Shown here: positions 33,433-47,600 of the stretch, piece after piece
Layout of the letters: each line of letters opens with the position of its first letter
Numbering within the stretch: the stretch's first letter is position 1
Notes under the pieces: model-generated
The model's database searches: none
What the model saw: only the letters and a program-made list of their open reading frames with translations
Told to the model about the DNA's origin: nothing
Assembly (NCBI GenBank): GCA_036785705.1
Contig: JAWUZG010000159.1
Coordinates: forward strand, 3,162,001 to 3,226,000
Length of the DNA stretch: 64,000 nucleotides
Direction: 5' to 3'
Origin: Acanthornis magna
Lineage: Eukaryota > Chordata > Aves > Passeriformes > Acanthizidae
Translations under genes and position numbers: made by a program

Positions 33433-36339
33433 CTTATGGAGAGATATTTATTTATCTGTGGCATGTGGGCAGCGGAGCAGACAAGCTCTCCTCTCACCAT
33501 GATGGGGTGTGGAATGCCACACGAATTCTTTCTATCATTTCTCTGGAAATCCTGGCAAGCCCAGGGGAGCCTGCAGTTGATCAGCTCTGTATCACTGTGT
33601 GCCACTGAGGGACTTCTCTGCAGCATTTTGGGACACCCAGGAGCAGCCACTGCCCACACAAACACATCTTCCCCAGCACCCCAGGGACAGCCGAGAACTC
33701 AGATCCTCCTGGGCTTCACCTGCTGGGTCCTTGCTTTGCTGATGAGATCTTTCAGTTCCGTTTAGAAGAGCTTTATTGGCTTTTTCTTTTTGAATTGTGA
33801 TGCCTCAACATCACAGTTTGTACAAAAGAGCTGGAGGATCAGCCAGGTCACAGCCATCAGACACACAGGGCTGAACTTCTGCTCTGGCTGCTTTTGGCTG
33901 TGTTGTTTGTTTGCTTGCATGGATTATCATCTTCCCTGCCTGTATTTTACCACTGACAATAAATTCAAAGCAACCAGGGCCCAACTTTTTGAAGAGGTTT
34001 CCCTGAGGGAATGTCAATTACCTTTCCCTTCCAGCACCGTAAATGTCCTCTGGCATTTAAAAATCAGCTTTATTTTGAGAAATGCAGCCACTTGCTCTAA
34101 TTATTCCTACTGCACTCTCAGGCAAGCAAAAAAGTAATAAAAATATTTAATAGGTAAACTTGAAAAGGCAAGGGGTTGGTGACTCTGGACATGAAGAAGT
34201 ACAACCCCTAACAAAGACAGTCTGTGTGCATGCAGTGGTTTGTGTATGAAAATGTAGGAGTGGAAGAGCATTGTAGACTAACTCTGGAGGTCTCATTTTG
34301 GGTGGAATTTTCACTGGAGGCAGACTGCATTGCTTTTTCTGCTGGGAATCTGGTTAAACAAAATAGTGCTGGAGCTGGGGGTGTGTTTCTGCCTCTGCCC
34401 AGCACATCTGAGGCCACCAAGAGCCCTGTGCTTCCCTGTGCTGGTGGATGTGACACCACTGGCTTTGGGAGGGGGAGCTTAAGAGCCTTTGTGTCCAGAA
34501 AAGGATGGAGCAGAGCCTTCCTTCCCCTGGTTTGACATCACCACAGGGACCAAGGAGTCTTCCTGGTGCTGGAAAGGAAATTCAGGGAATTCCTCAGGGA
34601 GGAACTGTCCCTCTCTGCCCTTGGGGGGTGTGTTACCCTCTCATCACTCGTCCTCCAGGTGCCTCATCTCACTCCATCCCCACTCCTTCCCTTCCCCAGC
34701 TTTCTCTTCATGGCCTGCCAGGCTCCTTCCACATTTAGATGCCAGTCTGTCCTTGCTCATTGTTATTCTCCACCCATCTCCTTAGCTCAGCCTAGTTTCA
34801 AACTGCTTTGTCAAGGTGCCAGGATCCCCCGGTGGAGGTGAAGGTTGGCACATCAATGCCACGACTGCATCCCAGAGGATGAGCATCTCTGCACATCCTG
34901 TGCCTGGAGAGAGGGACCGGGGGCTCAGAGGTGCTGAGGACCCTCCCTGCAGCAGCACTTCCAGATTTGCAGCCCTGCCTCAGCTGCCAGCTTTCCTCCA
35001 GCCTTTGGCTTTCCCCTGGGCTCACCAGCCCAGCTACGAGTGCTGTAGTGTTTGGGAACCAGCAGCCTTAATTATCTTTTAAACCTCATTATCCTCTTTC
35101 CTATGATCTCCTCTTTGTTCTTCCTTCCAACCCTCTGTGTCTGCGGGCAGTGGAGAGCTCTGCCTCTCCCTACAGTTCCACAGGCACCACCACGTTCCCA
35201 GACAATGTGCACATGGAATTTTCATCTAAACCGTCCCGAAAGCAGTGACAAAATCCAAGGTTCATCATCATGAATCACAAGCAGACCACAGGCAGTGGCT
35301 GCAACTCAAGAAGATGCAAATGCCTTTGTAGAAATGCCAGGAACCTGCCCCATGGCTGACAAGGGCTTCCCAGGGATTTCCAGCCTCGTCCCATGGGAGA
35401 AAAAAGTGCTATCATCCCGGGCCACAGAGTCTGTCTTTTTGTTACATATTATTTGGAAGCAAAATAACCCTGTTTGTCCTAGACCAGCACGTTCTGGAGG
35501 CTCTGAAATTAGGTGTCATTACCAGGTGTTATTACTCTGCGGGCATAAAGTTGTACCTAGCGAGCAACCCAGCGAGCTGCAGACAGATGAGGAGGATAAT
35601 TTGATTCCATCTTTGGAAATGTCAGACTTTATGGGTGAATAAAATACATTCCATTTTCTTCTGTTTATCAATATTGGGTGAAAACAGACTAGAAATTGCT
35701 TATAAATGGGGAGCATTGAGAGAGAGGCAATCTATTTGTTACCCCTCGCAGGTGCACAGCACTGTCACAGCCACTTCTGTGCGGTGTGAGAGAGCCACAC
35801 AGAGCAAAAAAACACGGAGCAGATGGGAGGAAGAGTAACCCTTGCTGCCTTTCCCTTCACAGCCCTCGCGGCACAAGCAGGTCCGGGTCCTGCAGCTGAT
35901 AATCGTGGTCACACAAAATAAAACGCTCACAAAGCCTCTGCAAATTCTTTGCTCTGAAGGGGAATTTGAGGAGCCCTGGAAAGATATGCTCACCTGAGCT
36001 CTGAGCCAAAGGCAAAGCAAAGACCTAGGGCTGGATAAACAGAGCCCTGTGCCCCTCAGTCAGCTAAACACAGCCAAGGCAAGAGGGGGCAGATTGGGCT
36101 GCTCCAGGGAAACACAGGTTGGTTGTGTGCTTGAATTGCCCAAACCAGGTCAAAATCTGGGCACACGGAAAAGGTTCAGTCCCTGAGAGAGCCGTAATTG
36201 TAAAGGGAGGGGTTTCAGGAGTGAGAATAGAACAGCATTGAATGAACTTTTCAGATAAATTATACCTAAAGAGGAATGAAACATTATAGTTTCAATTACC
36301 GCTGTGCCCAGCCACGCAGGTAGTAATTCAAACAAGAAA

Positions 36340-36830
36340 CAATTGCTGGATTGTCACCCTCAAATCAGACACATACCATTTAATTCCATTTACTGAGGGT
36401 TCACTGACTGTATTTTGAATCAAATACAGCCATTAATGTGCAAAGATCTGAAAAATGCATGTGTCCCTTTTACAAATGTGACAGCGAGACTGTAATTCCT
36501 GTGAAATCTGTTTTCTTCAGGTTGGGCTGCTTCTATTGCCGTTAGGTATGCAGATATTACTTTTATTAAAAGTTTCACTACGCCAAGCTAGATCTTTTTG
36601 AAATGGCTTGTACCTTTTTGTTCAGGCCACACGAAAAACATGGCCAAATCCAGCCTTGTATTCCATCACCCAAACTTAGCAAATTGATTCGAACACAGAA
36701 AAAGCCACTTTCATTAAAACAATTAAATCCTTACTACTACTGCCGTATCTGGCTGTTACAGCACAAATATAAATCATCAGTTACGGGAACTAAAAGCTTT
36801 CAGATGGAATTGTTTTAACGCCTGCCTCGT
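36340..36830. promoter_or_regulatory. candidate AT-rich regulatory block
   Basis: AT-rich, non-repetitive sequence with several TAAT/ATTA and TTTAAT words between GC-moderate flanks. The 71-codon open frame at 36603-36818 has no recognised similarity. The call rests on composition. Confidence 0.3.
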
Positions 36831-38737
36831 GCAATGGGCACAGGAAGGGTGACGTGCACTTGGCTTCTTCAGGGGCAGCGTCGCTGCCTAAATAAAACCC
36901 TGTCATATCCAGAAAGTGAATATTATTGTGCTGCCCTGGTTTGCCGTGGCAGAGAAGCAGCACATGCCTATGGGCAGGGAGAGCAGGAGGAACAGTGCTT
37001 GGGATGGGGAGGGATGAGGAGAGCTGGCACCTGTCCCCAGGTGACGCCTTGTCCCCAGCGGGGCTGTCACAGGGTGAGTGTGACCCTGGCTGGGTTTTGC
37101 ATCATTCAAACACTGCAGGGACACTGAGGTGATGCCCTCCCTCCTCCAAGAAACAATTCCATGGGTGGAAATGTCCTGTTTGGTGTGATACAGGGGAATG
37201 GGTTTGGCACAAAGCTTGGGGGCTCTCCGGAGTCCTTTTCCTTTTTAAAATAATACCTGCACGTATTCCCTGTGTCAGCACCGTCACACATTCTCCGTGG
37301 GGTCACAGAGTGTGTTGCCTAATAAAACCAGACCTTTCCACAAAGCTGCACTCGCCCTTCTGCTCTGGCAGAGGATGCATCAAAGGGCAGACTGTTTAAA
37401 TATTTCACTGGTTACTGTGTGGGTCATCAGAACGGATATATGTAATTTCAAAGGCTTTTCTCCTCCTGCTCCTCACATCATTCCAGGTCACACTTCCCTA
37501 CAGGTTCTCGCTGTTGACTCAAGGACACTTCCAGGCAGCAGAATATCAACGGAGCAAGGATGGACAGGCCAGCTCATCCTACACATTTTAAATTGCTTAG
37601 AAAGGCCCAGAAGCCTTTTCGCAAAGAGAGTCAGTGGCAGGGGCTGAAGTCAGTGCTCAGCATGTGGCTTAGACAAACAGAGTGGTCATTAGCGACTGTT
37701 CTCATTGTCACACCGGTGCAGACTGTTAATTCAGCACAGGAGTCATTAAAAGCAAGCCTCAGTGGAGAGAGAGGTTTTTGTAAATGCCAGATGACTTGGC
37801 AAAAAGTGAAGAAGACCCTCAATATCCTACACTGCTCTGCTTGTAAATTCAGAACAAAAACTCCCAGGAATTTGCTGGCGACAGGATTAGGCACTAATTA
37901 TTTTCCTGCTCTGAAAGCTGTTAAAACCCAGCCCAGCTTTTCCTCACCCTGTAACCAAGATAAGCTCCCTGGTCACTCCATGGGTCCCTCTCTTCCAGAA
38001 GAGTGCCACTACTTCCAAAGCTCTCCCCGTGACTTTGTTTCTGGGTTGAGAGAGTGGTATCACCCTCACACCGATTGATGGCTTTGGCACCAAGTTTGGG
38101 GATTATCCATGGACACTCTCCCAGTCTGTCCCCAGCCCCAGGGCTTTAATTGCCTCTGAGACCACAATTAAAGAGCTGCATCCACGCTGCTGCATGGGTG
38201 TCCCTCCCTCAGAGTTCCTCCTACCAGGTGCTTTTAATTTATTTGTATTTCCAGCAGCGATAATTGAGTTATCAATTTTGTGCTCTTTTGGGCCAGAAGC
38301 AGAGATCAGAGAGCTATTTTATACACCTAATTATGGATTATTTCCCATAGCTATAAAACCACAGAGAGACAGATCCAGAAAAAATGTTGTGAGGTGATCT
38401 GTGTCCTCTTCATCTCTACTGACTTCTCCCTATTGCTTCCTTAAACTCCAGGCTGAATGCCCTCCAGACAAAACAGTTGTCAAAAGCAAGGAATACCTAT
38501 TTCCCCACAGGACAAAATCTCTTCCCATCCTAGAAGAGAGCTGCTCAAAATTAAATTCAGCTTTTACTGAAATGATCTGTTTAAACCTTTAGCACCTCGT
38601 AGAGTCAGGCTGAGATTTATCCCATTTCTGCGCAATTTGGCTATAATCTGGCTCATAATGGTGACCCAGGGTCCTGCTGAGGAGTGAAAAATTTGATTTT
38701 CTTTCCCACTAATGGTTTGGGGTGGGGGGGAGCAGTT

Positions 38738-38795
38738 GAATGAGATGATCCTTAAGGTCCCTTCCAACCCAGCCCATTCTGTGGTTCCATGAATT
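38738..38795 (+). mobile_element. CR1 LINE 3' tail fragment
   Basis: tgagatgatccttaagg, tcccttccaaccc, agcccattctgtggttccat follows the bird CR1 3' consensus order (GATCTTTAAGGTCCCTTCCA, then the ATTCTATG octamers). Orientation is plus. It is preceded by a short G run at 38724-38730. Confidence 0.85.
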
Positions 38796-39039
38796 GGATG
38801 TGGCCTTTCATGCCCCCTTAGCTCCCCACTCCCCTGGTCCAGGTTTTTTTTTGCTGCAGATCCTCCCTCCATCCCAGGCAGGTCTGAGCTGCCTGGAGCG
38901 CGCTGCAGTGCAGAGCCAGTGCTGAAGTCCAGCAGATCCTATTTTTGTATTTACGGAAAGAGACAGGAATCGTCTGTGTGTCGGGATTAGGTTTCTGGTG
39001 GTGACACGAAGAGGCCATCCAAGATGTATGACCCAGCAA

Positions 39040-39362
39040 ATGTACTGTAATGCACACATCACATTTGTTCTCTGAGTAAGTAGATATTGTCTAGGGTATA
39101 TTACAGCTGTGCTTTGGTGTTTAATTTAATGTGAGTGAACTGCCTTAATTTCTCTAAATTGTAGTAATAAACATAATGCTAACAGTGATATTGCTAATAA
39201 TTTATTTTGCAAGTGATTAATCAACAATGAACTATTTTAATTACCTGTTTGGAAATGCCAAATTCAAAATTAATTATGTGTCATTATATGAATTCACATG
39301 TATAAATACATACACTTATATATGAATTCCAAGGCTAATTAAAATGAATAAACCATCAGATT
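39040..39362. promoter_or_regulatory. candidate enhancer, very dense in TAAT cores
   Basis: About 15 TAAT/ATTA homeodomain cores in roughly 300 bp, including TTTAATTTAAT near 39120, GATTAATCAACAATG near 39217 (which adds a SOX-type ACAAT core), AAAATTAATTATG near 39267 and GCTAATTAAAAT near 39334. No simple-repeat structure, repeat family or coding frame explains the block. Confidence 0.42.
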
Positions 39363-41750
39363 TGGTGAATTCATAGAGCTGAGGGAGGATCTGCTCTCCC
39401 CTCCTCTTCTGCCTTTTTGCATTTCATCCTCAGCACAAAGAGAATCTCATTCCAGTGCTTTATGCAAGTCGTTCGTGGTCCTAAAAAAGATATTACCTGG
39501 AGAAAGTAGCATATTCCCTGGATCCCACACTGCAAAGAGCAGTGTCGAGGGCAGGGGCGTGGGAGGTGGGAGCAGGGGAGGGGGTGGGGGCTGCAGCATT
39601 TCTGTCTGAGGGAAATGCAGAGTGTGACTCCTCGGGGTGATGTCTGTGCCAGACCTTGGAACTCCCTGGAAATAAAATCCAGTGGGAGCTGGAATGGGGG
39701 AGAAGGAGGTGATTCCCTGCCCTCAGTTGTCCCTGACAATTTCTGGAGGGAAGACAGGAATTCAATTAACAAATTTGGGGCATAACCGAGGAGTTTTCCT
39801 TTTCACCTGGGAGGGGGCTGCCTCTGGAGATGCTGCAAGGCACAAAGCTGGAAATGTGGGGTATTTAGCAGCAGGAGCACCCCCAGGGTCCCAAAATGAG
39901 TTTGGGCAGAAAGGAGCGATCATCTCTTTGCAGAAAGACTCCAGCCCAGAGCTCATGGCCAAGAGGACCCCACCATCCAGCATGGCCCAGCAGCAGCAGT
40001 GGTCCCCAGGGGTTGGTGGCCCCTGTGCCACAGAGCGGCAGGAGAGGGAATCTCGAATTTTGGGGTGGGGAGCGAGACAGTTCTAATGGTTTGTAGCACC
40101 GGCTTGAAGGCCAGGGTGATTAACGAGAGCAGTGGCATGGAGGAACCAGAATCTAAGTAATGAGACCTTTATTTGATACACAATACTACTGGGACCTTCT
40201 ATAAAGAGAATACCAGGCGCAGGGCTAAGCTTTGCTGGCTTGGGAATGCATCAGGAAGGGGGAAAGTATTGCTGACTCCGCAGTCAGGCGCTGGGGCTGT
40301 GCACAACGGGGCTGCAGAGCTGTTCAGAGCCAGCCTGGGACGTGTTAATTCAGTCATATATTCTCAGATGCTGGAAAGACACCCTGATTTAGTGTGCTGC
40401 GTGGATCTGTGCAGAGTTGTGGGTTTAAAATGCAGTGTCCAGAGCCTGATTCCATCACCTCATGGCTGAATTCAAGCCGGGAGATGAAGAAGCCATTAGA
40501 TACATACCGAGAACTTCCAGCCAAAAAATTACTTATGGTTTCAGTTGAAGGAGAAGAAGTTGTAGAGAGTTTAGGTATGGATGTCAGAAACACAGCAGTT
40601 AACAGCAGAGATGTATGAGAGATTGGGAGGTGATAACTTAGATAAATTGGTGTCTCATCCATATTAAGGAGACAGCTCATCCTCAGTTGCTGCCGGATGA
40701 CATGAACAGTGGAGCGTATATGGATACTAAAATACATTGGTCTTAAAGTTAAATCCCCAAGAACCATCAGAAATAAGTCTCAGAAGCCAAAGAGAGATTT
40801 GATGCACACTGCAAAAATATGCAGTCTGTCAGAGCATGCTGCTCTCTCCATATAACTTCCACCGTTTGTGGGACAATTATAGGGAAAACAATACTGTGAT
40901 CTGTAAAGCAGTTCCTGGAGTGGTTTTATTCACTAACTCAATGCTATGCATAATCATTGCCAGCAACATCTCCAGAGGTGAGTGCATAATAGAGAGACAT
41001 CAAGTCAATGAGTCAAAACATCAGAAAATAAAATTCAGATGAACCTCACATTCAAAAATTATATTATCTGTCATTTAACACTGTCTGAAAACCTCCTTAT
41101 TGAAATAATACATCTAAACCAAAAGCTACCCCAGGCAGTAATACCATATTGTGCTGCTGTGTTTAGGATCTACCAGGATTGGGGTTTTCTGCACCTTGAG
41201 CTGGCTGCCAAAGAAGGGCAGCTGGGGTTATAAGACCTGTGGGGATCTTCGAAGTGAAGCATCCAAATGACTCGTGGAGGGGAAACAGAGGGCACTGGGA
41301 GGGTCTGTTCCTCTCCTGTACCCATGTCGAAACCTGCCAAAGTCAGGAGTGGCCCCCCAGCGTCACCCATTTCCTTTGCTGTGTAGATGTGTACAATAAT
41401 TTTCCTTTCAACAGCCAAATTTGCCTCTAAAAGAGAGTTTGTATCCAAATGCAAACTTAATTTGCCCTCACTGACATTACACTTCACTGGATTAGATCCT
41501 TCATGCCTCCTGTTCCAAAACACCCATCGAGATAAGAAGTTACCCTTTTTGAAAACGCAGCCTTGGAAGACCTTTAAATCCCCTAACTAAATTCTTATCG
41601 TGCTATTTTCCCCAAAGCACTGTGTCTAGCATTGTCTCTGCACTGCAGCTTGAAAGGAACAATTCCCTGCGGATGCAGGCGCCTGCAGCCAGGAATATCT
41701 GCTCCAGGATGCTTTGGCAGGGATATCACAGCATGGGCCACGAGGCAGGG

Positions 41751-41770
41751 ATATATACACATATATATAA
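41751..41770. repeat. short TA-rich microsatellite
   Basis: ATATATACACATATATATAA, an imperfect (TA)n run. Confidence 0.85.
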
Positions 41771-43755
41771 AATGCATATGTCCATCTATAAGCTGCACAC
41801 AGACAGGTGCAGGAGGGAAGCGCCAGCGCTGGATAATGAGTCCGAGTTGCTCCAGGGTGTGAGAATGAGCAATGAGCAGCTCTGCTGGAAGCAAAATCAG
41901 GAACTTGGGTGAGCTTTGCTACTTAGACAACAAATCACTGGGTGTGCTCGAGGGTTCATTTTTCATTGGGAAACACCAGTGAAACGAGTGCTTGGCTGCT
42001 TATCTCTTTATTGCTTATCGGTGCTTCTTTGCCCTTCATTTCTTGGAAAAGGCATGGTGCTTAAATGGGTTGAAGGGTGGATGCTGTGAAAGGACTAAGC
42101 CACCTCTTTAATCCCAGAGGCTTCATCAAGGGTTCATTTTGCTCTCCGGGAAAATCTCTGCCTTCCCAGATCACTCGCCTCCCTCTCTCCGCCATCCATC
42201 TAGGTTGCTTCGTCTGTATCTGAAGTCATGCTTGCCATCCTTTGAAGAGGTAGTCTCCTCTAAAAAATCAATAGTTAACATTGTCTTTAAATAGTCTGAC
42301 ATTTACCTTTACTGCAGTTTTCATTTCTTTCTGGGATTGCTCAGACATTTGTATTACCCGTGTACATTCCTTATTTCTCTGCCTGTAGCCATGGACCAGG
42401 AGCTTCGCAGGGATGGCAATCCTGATGGTGTAGCTTCCAGCCACAAATAAGGAGACTTTTGCAAGATAATTGAGAGGACTGGAGCTTGCTAATTGAAGCC
42501 TCTTTAATTTATGGAAGACATCAACTGAGAATAATTACAAGCAAAAGGGTATCATAAATCCCTGAAGAAAATACATGCTGAATACAGTTTTCCCAACAAG
42601 CAAATTTGAATGCTGGCCCAAAGGTCAAAATAAAAGACTGTGAGCTTTAACCTCCTGAGCCATCCACCTTTCCTTTGGCTCTTGTCAGGAACTTGTCTGG
42701 GGGTTCATTTAGAAAGCTGCCTGTTCAGAGCAGGGCCATTTGCAATCTGGGAAAGTTAAGCAAATTAGCAGAATTATTAGGTAAGAGGCAATTCTCCACA
42801 GCCTGCAAAGCAACCGCTTGTTAAATTAGCTCACACGGGAGAATTGCACTGATCGAATGATGGTTGCAGTGTTTGCAGAGGGAAGACTGTGCAGGCATTT
42901 CCTTTGAAATAACACTGCTGTACTCCAGCTAAGGAATAAAAAAAGGAGAGTTTGTGCAGATTCCCTGGCAGGCTGGGACAGGCTCCCTGTGCAAATGTAC
43001 TGGAAGATACCTTTGTCTCTTAAACACATTTCTTCTACCCAGTTCCTGCTGCAATAATAATAAAAAAACTAATAAAGAAGAAAAGCCCAACCCCCTTAAA
43101 CTATGTACTTCTAAAAATAGAGAGAGTTGCAGGAGAACTGATGCCACCAGACCCCTGGAAGCAGGTGGCTCGATGCACCCGGTCCCCTCTGGGATTTGCA
43201 AGGACACCTGGGGTTTTGCAGCCTTGCTGTCCTGGGAAGGATTTGGGAACGTGGCTTTCAGCAGCAGAAACAGAGTCCTCCAAGAAGACAAGGAGAGGGT
43301 GGCTCACCCATGGTTTCTGATCTGTCAGTCTCATTTTTATGTACTCTTTGGCTATTGATTTGATATTTTTATACCTTATGTAGTGCACTTAGTACAGGAA
43401 AAAATGGATTCACCAAGTAAATGTGCTTTATTAGCAGGTCTCTGATGGAAAATTATGTCGGTTTTCCATTTAAAAGATTCATCAGATTAATTCACTCATG
43501 AATCAATCTCTCCATGCTTGAAAATCTACTCACACCCCATATTAAATCGTCCGGTGTGACACTGCAGGCTGGAGATCACAACGGAAGTTCTGAAATGATG
43601 GAAAGGTAGTATCGTGAAGTTTTTAGCACTTCCAAGGCAGCTGGGAATGAAATGTTCATCCCCAAAATGAAGTGAGGGTTTTACACCAGGCTTAGCTCTG
43701 GCTTCCCTCGCAGGAGATGAAGCTACATCAGTTAAAGTCATTTGGTGGTTTTTTC

Positions 43756-43773
43756 TTTTTTTTTTTTTTTTTT
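43756..43773. repeat. poly(T) run, 18 T
   Basis: An uninterrupted T run, preceded by TTTTTC and followed by CTTCTCCTGC. No element body was recognised. Confidence 0.95.
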
Positions 43774-43985
43774 CTTCTCCTGCTTCTTTCTATGACCCAC
43801 AGCCATCCCAGCTCAAAGGGTTGTCCCACGTTTTGTTCTTCACAAACTTTTTTTGGCTCACAGGGCCATGCTCTTCACCATGGAAAGGTGGATCATGCCT
43901 TTACTTTCCAGGTGATCCAAAAAGGTTATCCAAAAGTGGGATAGAAATTAATTCCTTTCCCTATGCTGAGGAGAGGCTGTAGGAT

Positions 43986-44001
43986 CATTCATTCATTCAT
44001 T
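43986..44001. repeat. (CATT)4 microsatellite
   Basis: Four perfect CATT units. Confidence 0.9.
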
Positions 44002-44566
44002 TTTTATTCCTGAGCGAGTGCTGCACGGGGCCATCTCTTACCCCTGGCAGGATATCAGCTCGTGGCTGGACCCTGGAATATTTCAGAAATAGTTTCAAAT
44101 TTCTCCCTCTCTCCCTTTCACTCTTTCCCCTCTCCTGTCCCTCTATGCAGGAGAAAGCAGAAATCATCTGTCAGGCACTGCAAAAAATGATTTATAGGAG
44201 GGGAGGGCAGGAATAGCTGGAGGCAGATTTTATCAGAGATGCTAAGAGATGTGGAATACCAACACCACATGGAGCTGGAAGAGAAGCCCTTGGTGTTGAG
44301 TCTCTGATACCTTCAAGAGAAAGGCTGGCCATGCTCTGCCCCCATCACTCAGCTCCTTTCAGCCCCTCTGTAGCTGGCACTGTGCTCAGCCCCAGCTCCA
44401 TGGTGATCCCACCTTTCAGCCCCGGGGCTACATGCAGCATCTCAGTGTTTATTTCTGGTGCTGTGCAATAAAAGACAAGAACTTAGAGCCAGCTGAGACC
44501 CCTGGGTGCACATTGATATCACAGCCACAAGGCAAGAGCCTTGAACGTTAAAAGAGGGAGCCTCTC

Positions 44567-44640
44567 TTAGAATCACTCAGCTTGGAAAAGACCCCTAAGA
44601 TCATCTAGTCCTACCATGAAATCCATCTCCAATCCAGGCA
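44567..44640 (-). mobile_element. CR1-like 3' tail fragment
   Basis: cttagaatcactcag, cttggaaaagacccc, taagatcatctagtcctacc follows the reverse complement of the CR1 3' end (AGAATCA, TTGGAAAAGACCT, AAGATCATC, AGTCCAACC). The element lies on the minus strand and is 5'-truncated. Confidence 0.72.
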
Positions 44641-47600
44641 GGCCAATTGCATGAGATAATTTACATGGAGCAGCGACAAGCTGTCTTCTGTTGTCCTTCT
44701 GTTTGCTGAACACCCCAAAACGGAGGATTTTATTCCTCGTGAGGAAAAGGAGGACATATCCACACCCCAGGCTGGGTGCTACTACAGCCCAGCGCCGCTG
44801 CAGGAGCTGAGGCAGTGCACGGAGCTGCCAGGCTGCTGCGCCCAGCCACGCGCCTGCTGTCTGCCCACGGCAGACACAAAGGGAAAGACGTCTGCTCCAA
44901 CCTCAGCCAAAAAAGGGCACGTGGACACGGTTCATCTCCTGGCTGCAGACTGCTCAGGCTGCACAGGGAGCCACTGTCGTGCAGCTCAGCGGGAAGGGCG
45001 GTGAAGGAGGAGCCCTCGCTGGGGAGCTGAGGGATGCTTCTTCTGCTCTTGCCTGGGTGTGCAGGAGATGCCATCAGCCAACCCTTCCTTCCTCTGAACA
45101 CATGTGCGGCACATCCTGCTGTTTGTGTTTAATCTAAACTAATGTCCTACGGCTATGATACGCGTGATTATGGCAGTCATTTTTAATTAGGGGTTGTGTC
45201 AATGTATTGACATTTTTATCGCTTTTGGGGGAAGTAGAGGATGTTTTCCTGCAGGTGAGCTCCTCTCTTCGTGGTTCTCTATCCCTTCAGCTGCACTGTT
45301 TGCTTATTAAAAAAATGCAATGTTATTAAGCCTGTTCTCTGTGCAAATTAATTAGGCAACTTGCACAACACCAGATCCAAGGAATGCAGAATTCAAATTC
45401 CCTCCATCCTATGGCAAGATTTATAATCTTTCCCTGAGTGCAATATTTATCATTAGCAGAAGCCCTGGCAGGATCTGGGAAACAGTGTGATGAAGAGCAT
45501 GCATTTGATGCCTTGCTGGGAAGTGGAGTTAGACAGGAATGGCTCAAGCCACTCATTGCCCGCAGTGATAAACACTCTGCAGAAGATATTGTTCACCCAG
45601 AAAGAAAAGCAAAGGCAGATCATTACATTTATTGGTCATAGCTTTTCAAGAGTCAATAAAGACCTACTAGAAAAGGCATGGTTGGTAGCAGGAATATATT
45701 TTTTTTTTTGTCTGTCTCAAAAATGCCTTTGGCTCAACAGCTTTATATAGCACCAATAGGAGATCTGACTTCTGCCTGATACGTCAGGATGAATCTTCCT
45801 CCTAGAGGATGGTCCTGGTGTAGATGGTGCTCACATTGTACCGTTTTTAATGTCTTTAACCATCTTTAGCTTTGTATCCTGATAGCCCCTTCAGGCTATA
45901 TGTCAATGCCATCTGGGAGGAAAAGAAGAGACTTCTGCTCACTCGCCGCTGCAACGCAGTTCTCTTGACTAAAATTGTGCTTCCATCACTTGACAAACTG
46001 TCAGCACAGAACAATTATCTGCCTGTTGGCTTGCTTGTCCTTTCTTTTCTCCCCTTTCAGGGAAAAAAAAAAAAGAAAAATGAAAGAAAAACAGGTGAAG
46101 GAAAAGGATGCACAGAAAAAAACTCCGTGGACAGAATGCAGCTGATCTGATCACACCACCTGAGACACTTGAAGATGTATCAAAGGCAGAAGTGGGTCCC
46201 TTCTTTGCCACCTCTTTTGCCACCTCCTCTTCCTATGCTTGACTGGTGAACGCTCTCAGGTCTTTGGGACAGAGAACGTGCCTGTTTTTGTCTGTCTTAA
46301 GTCCTGTACAAATATGGATATTAGAGTATTAGTGTATTTAGGCTGATGTGTTCAGCAGCTCTAGATTATGAATTGCTCCTCAAAATAACGTTTGCATTCG
46401 CCGACAAAGGTCTTTATTACAGAAGAGGGTCAAGCAAAAAGGATTATTCTTGCTAATTATTCGCTGTTATTTAATATTTGCACAGAGGGTTTGCAGGACT
46501 GAGTCCTCAGGATTGCCTTGTTTGAGAAGCTAATAGGGTTTCCAGGAAACCAGCAGTGTCTGGTGAGCCATCAGAGCAGCCTCTTAGAGGATATAGAAAA
46601 CAATTAGATTTGATGTAGTTAAGGACGGTTGGCTAAAGGTTTCTAATGACTTAGCCAGGACCAGATCCTGGGGTTTTCAAAGTCAGTGGTAAGACTTCTG
46701 CTCAGAGCTGTGCTTTATGGGAAATCGACTGAAGCAGATCCAATTTTCAGACCATGGACAGGTTCAGGATCTGGGCAGCTCCCGGCTGCAAAGGGCAGAT
46801 GCCAGCGAGTTCCATTTGCTCCAAACCCTCAGGAAGGATTTGGGAGTGAGCAGGGCTGAAACACAAATTGTTGGGAGAAATATTTACAGATTTTTGGCCC
46901 ATGCCTTACGTTTGTCCCTACACATTATCAGTCCCAAGAGAGCTCCCCTGACGTCTACCTGCTGCCTTCTGCTTGGGCCTCATATTTCCTTGACTAGACC
47001 ATAATGGCTGTATTGCCATAGAAATTCCGTGCTAAGTGAACTGAATTTCTCATTCCATAAAGATATAATTAGGCAATAAAAACACAGCCAGAAATCTTCA
47101 GGCATGGGTGCCTGAAGGTGGGATCCACATTTAGGCATTTAAATGCATGGCTCAACTTTTGGGATCCCTGTGTATTCCTATCTTCTCTTTTTCCCAGAGA
47201 CCTGGAAGCTTTCCTGCTATTCAAGGTGGCTTTGGGGGTACCACACTTCTTTAAGGAGAAAACATTTTCATTTACATTCCCTGGTTTTGTTCAAGTTGCA
47301 ACGCCTCCAGCTTTCCCATTTGACATTTTTTAGTAACTTAATTATCATTACCAAGGAAGAATGTTAATAATGGTGTTGTTTACATTGGATACAGCCCTGG
47401 GGAACAAGGGAAAATAACCCAGATTGTGGGAGCAGGTGGGAGGAGCGTGGTATTTTGGAAACCCAGGCCACAACCTGCTGGAAGCATCTGTTTCTACTCA
47501 ACCTTTTCCTCTAGAGTCCCAACATCATTGACAGCCCAGACTGCCAGCAATTAGGGACTTGTGCTGAGGATTCCTCTTCCCTCGTGCTTTCATCCCAAGG

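Larger units (their letters stand above)
32171..38737. other. no recognisable gene
   Basis: Mostly GC-moderate DNA. It includes (CA)n near 33380 and a TA-rich microsatellite at 33415-33432. A perfect octamer ATGCAAAT lies at 35314-35321. Open frames of up to 172 codons (for example 37560-38078 plus) contain no domain that I recognise. An AT-rich block at 36340-36830 is listed separately. Confidence 0.5.
39363..44566. other. no recognisable gene
   Basis: Alternating GC-moderate (39400-40060) and AT-rich (40600-41120, 42220-42860) stretches. It contains a TA-rich microsatellite (41751-41770), a poly(T) run (43756-43773) and (CATT)4 (43986-44001). TGAGTCA occurs near 41010. No exon or protein domain was recognised. 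Confidence 0.5.
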
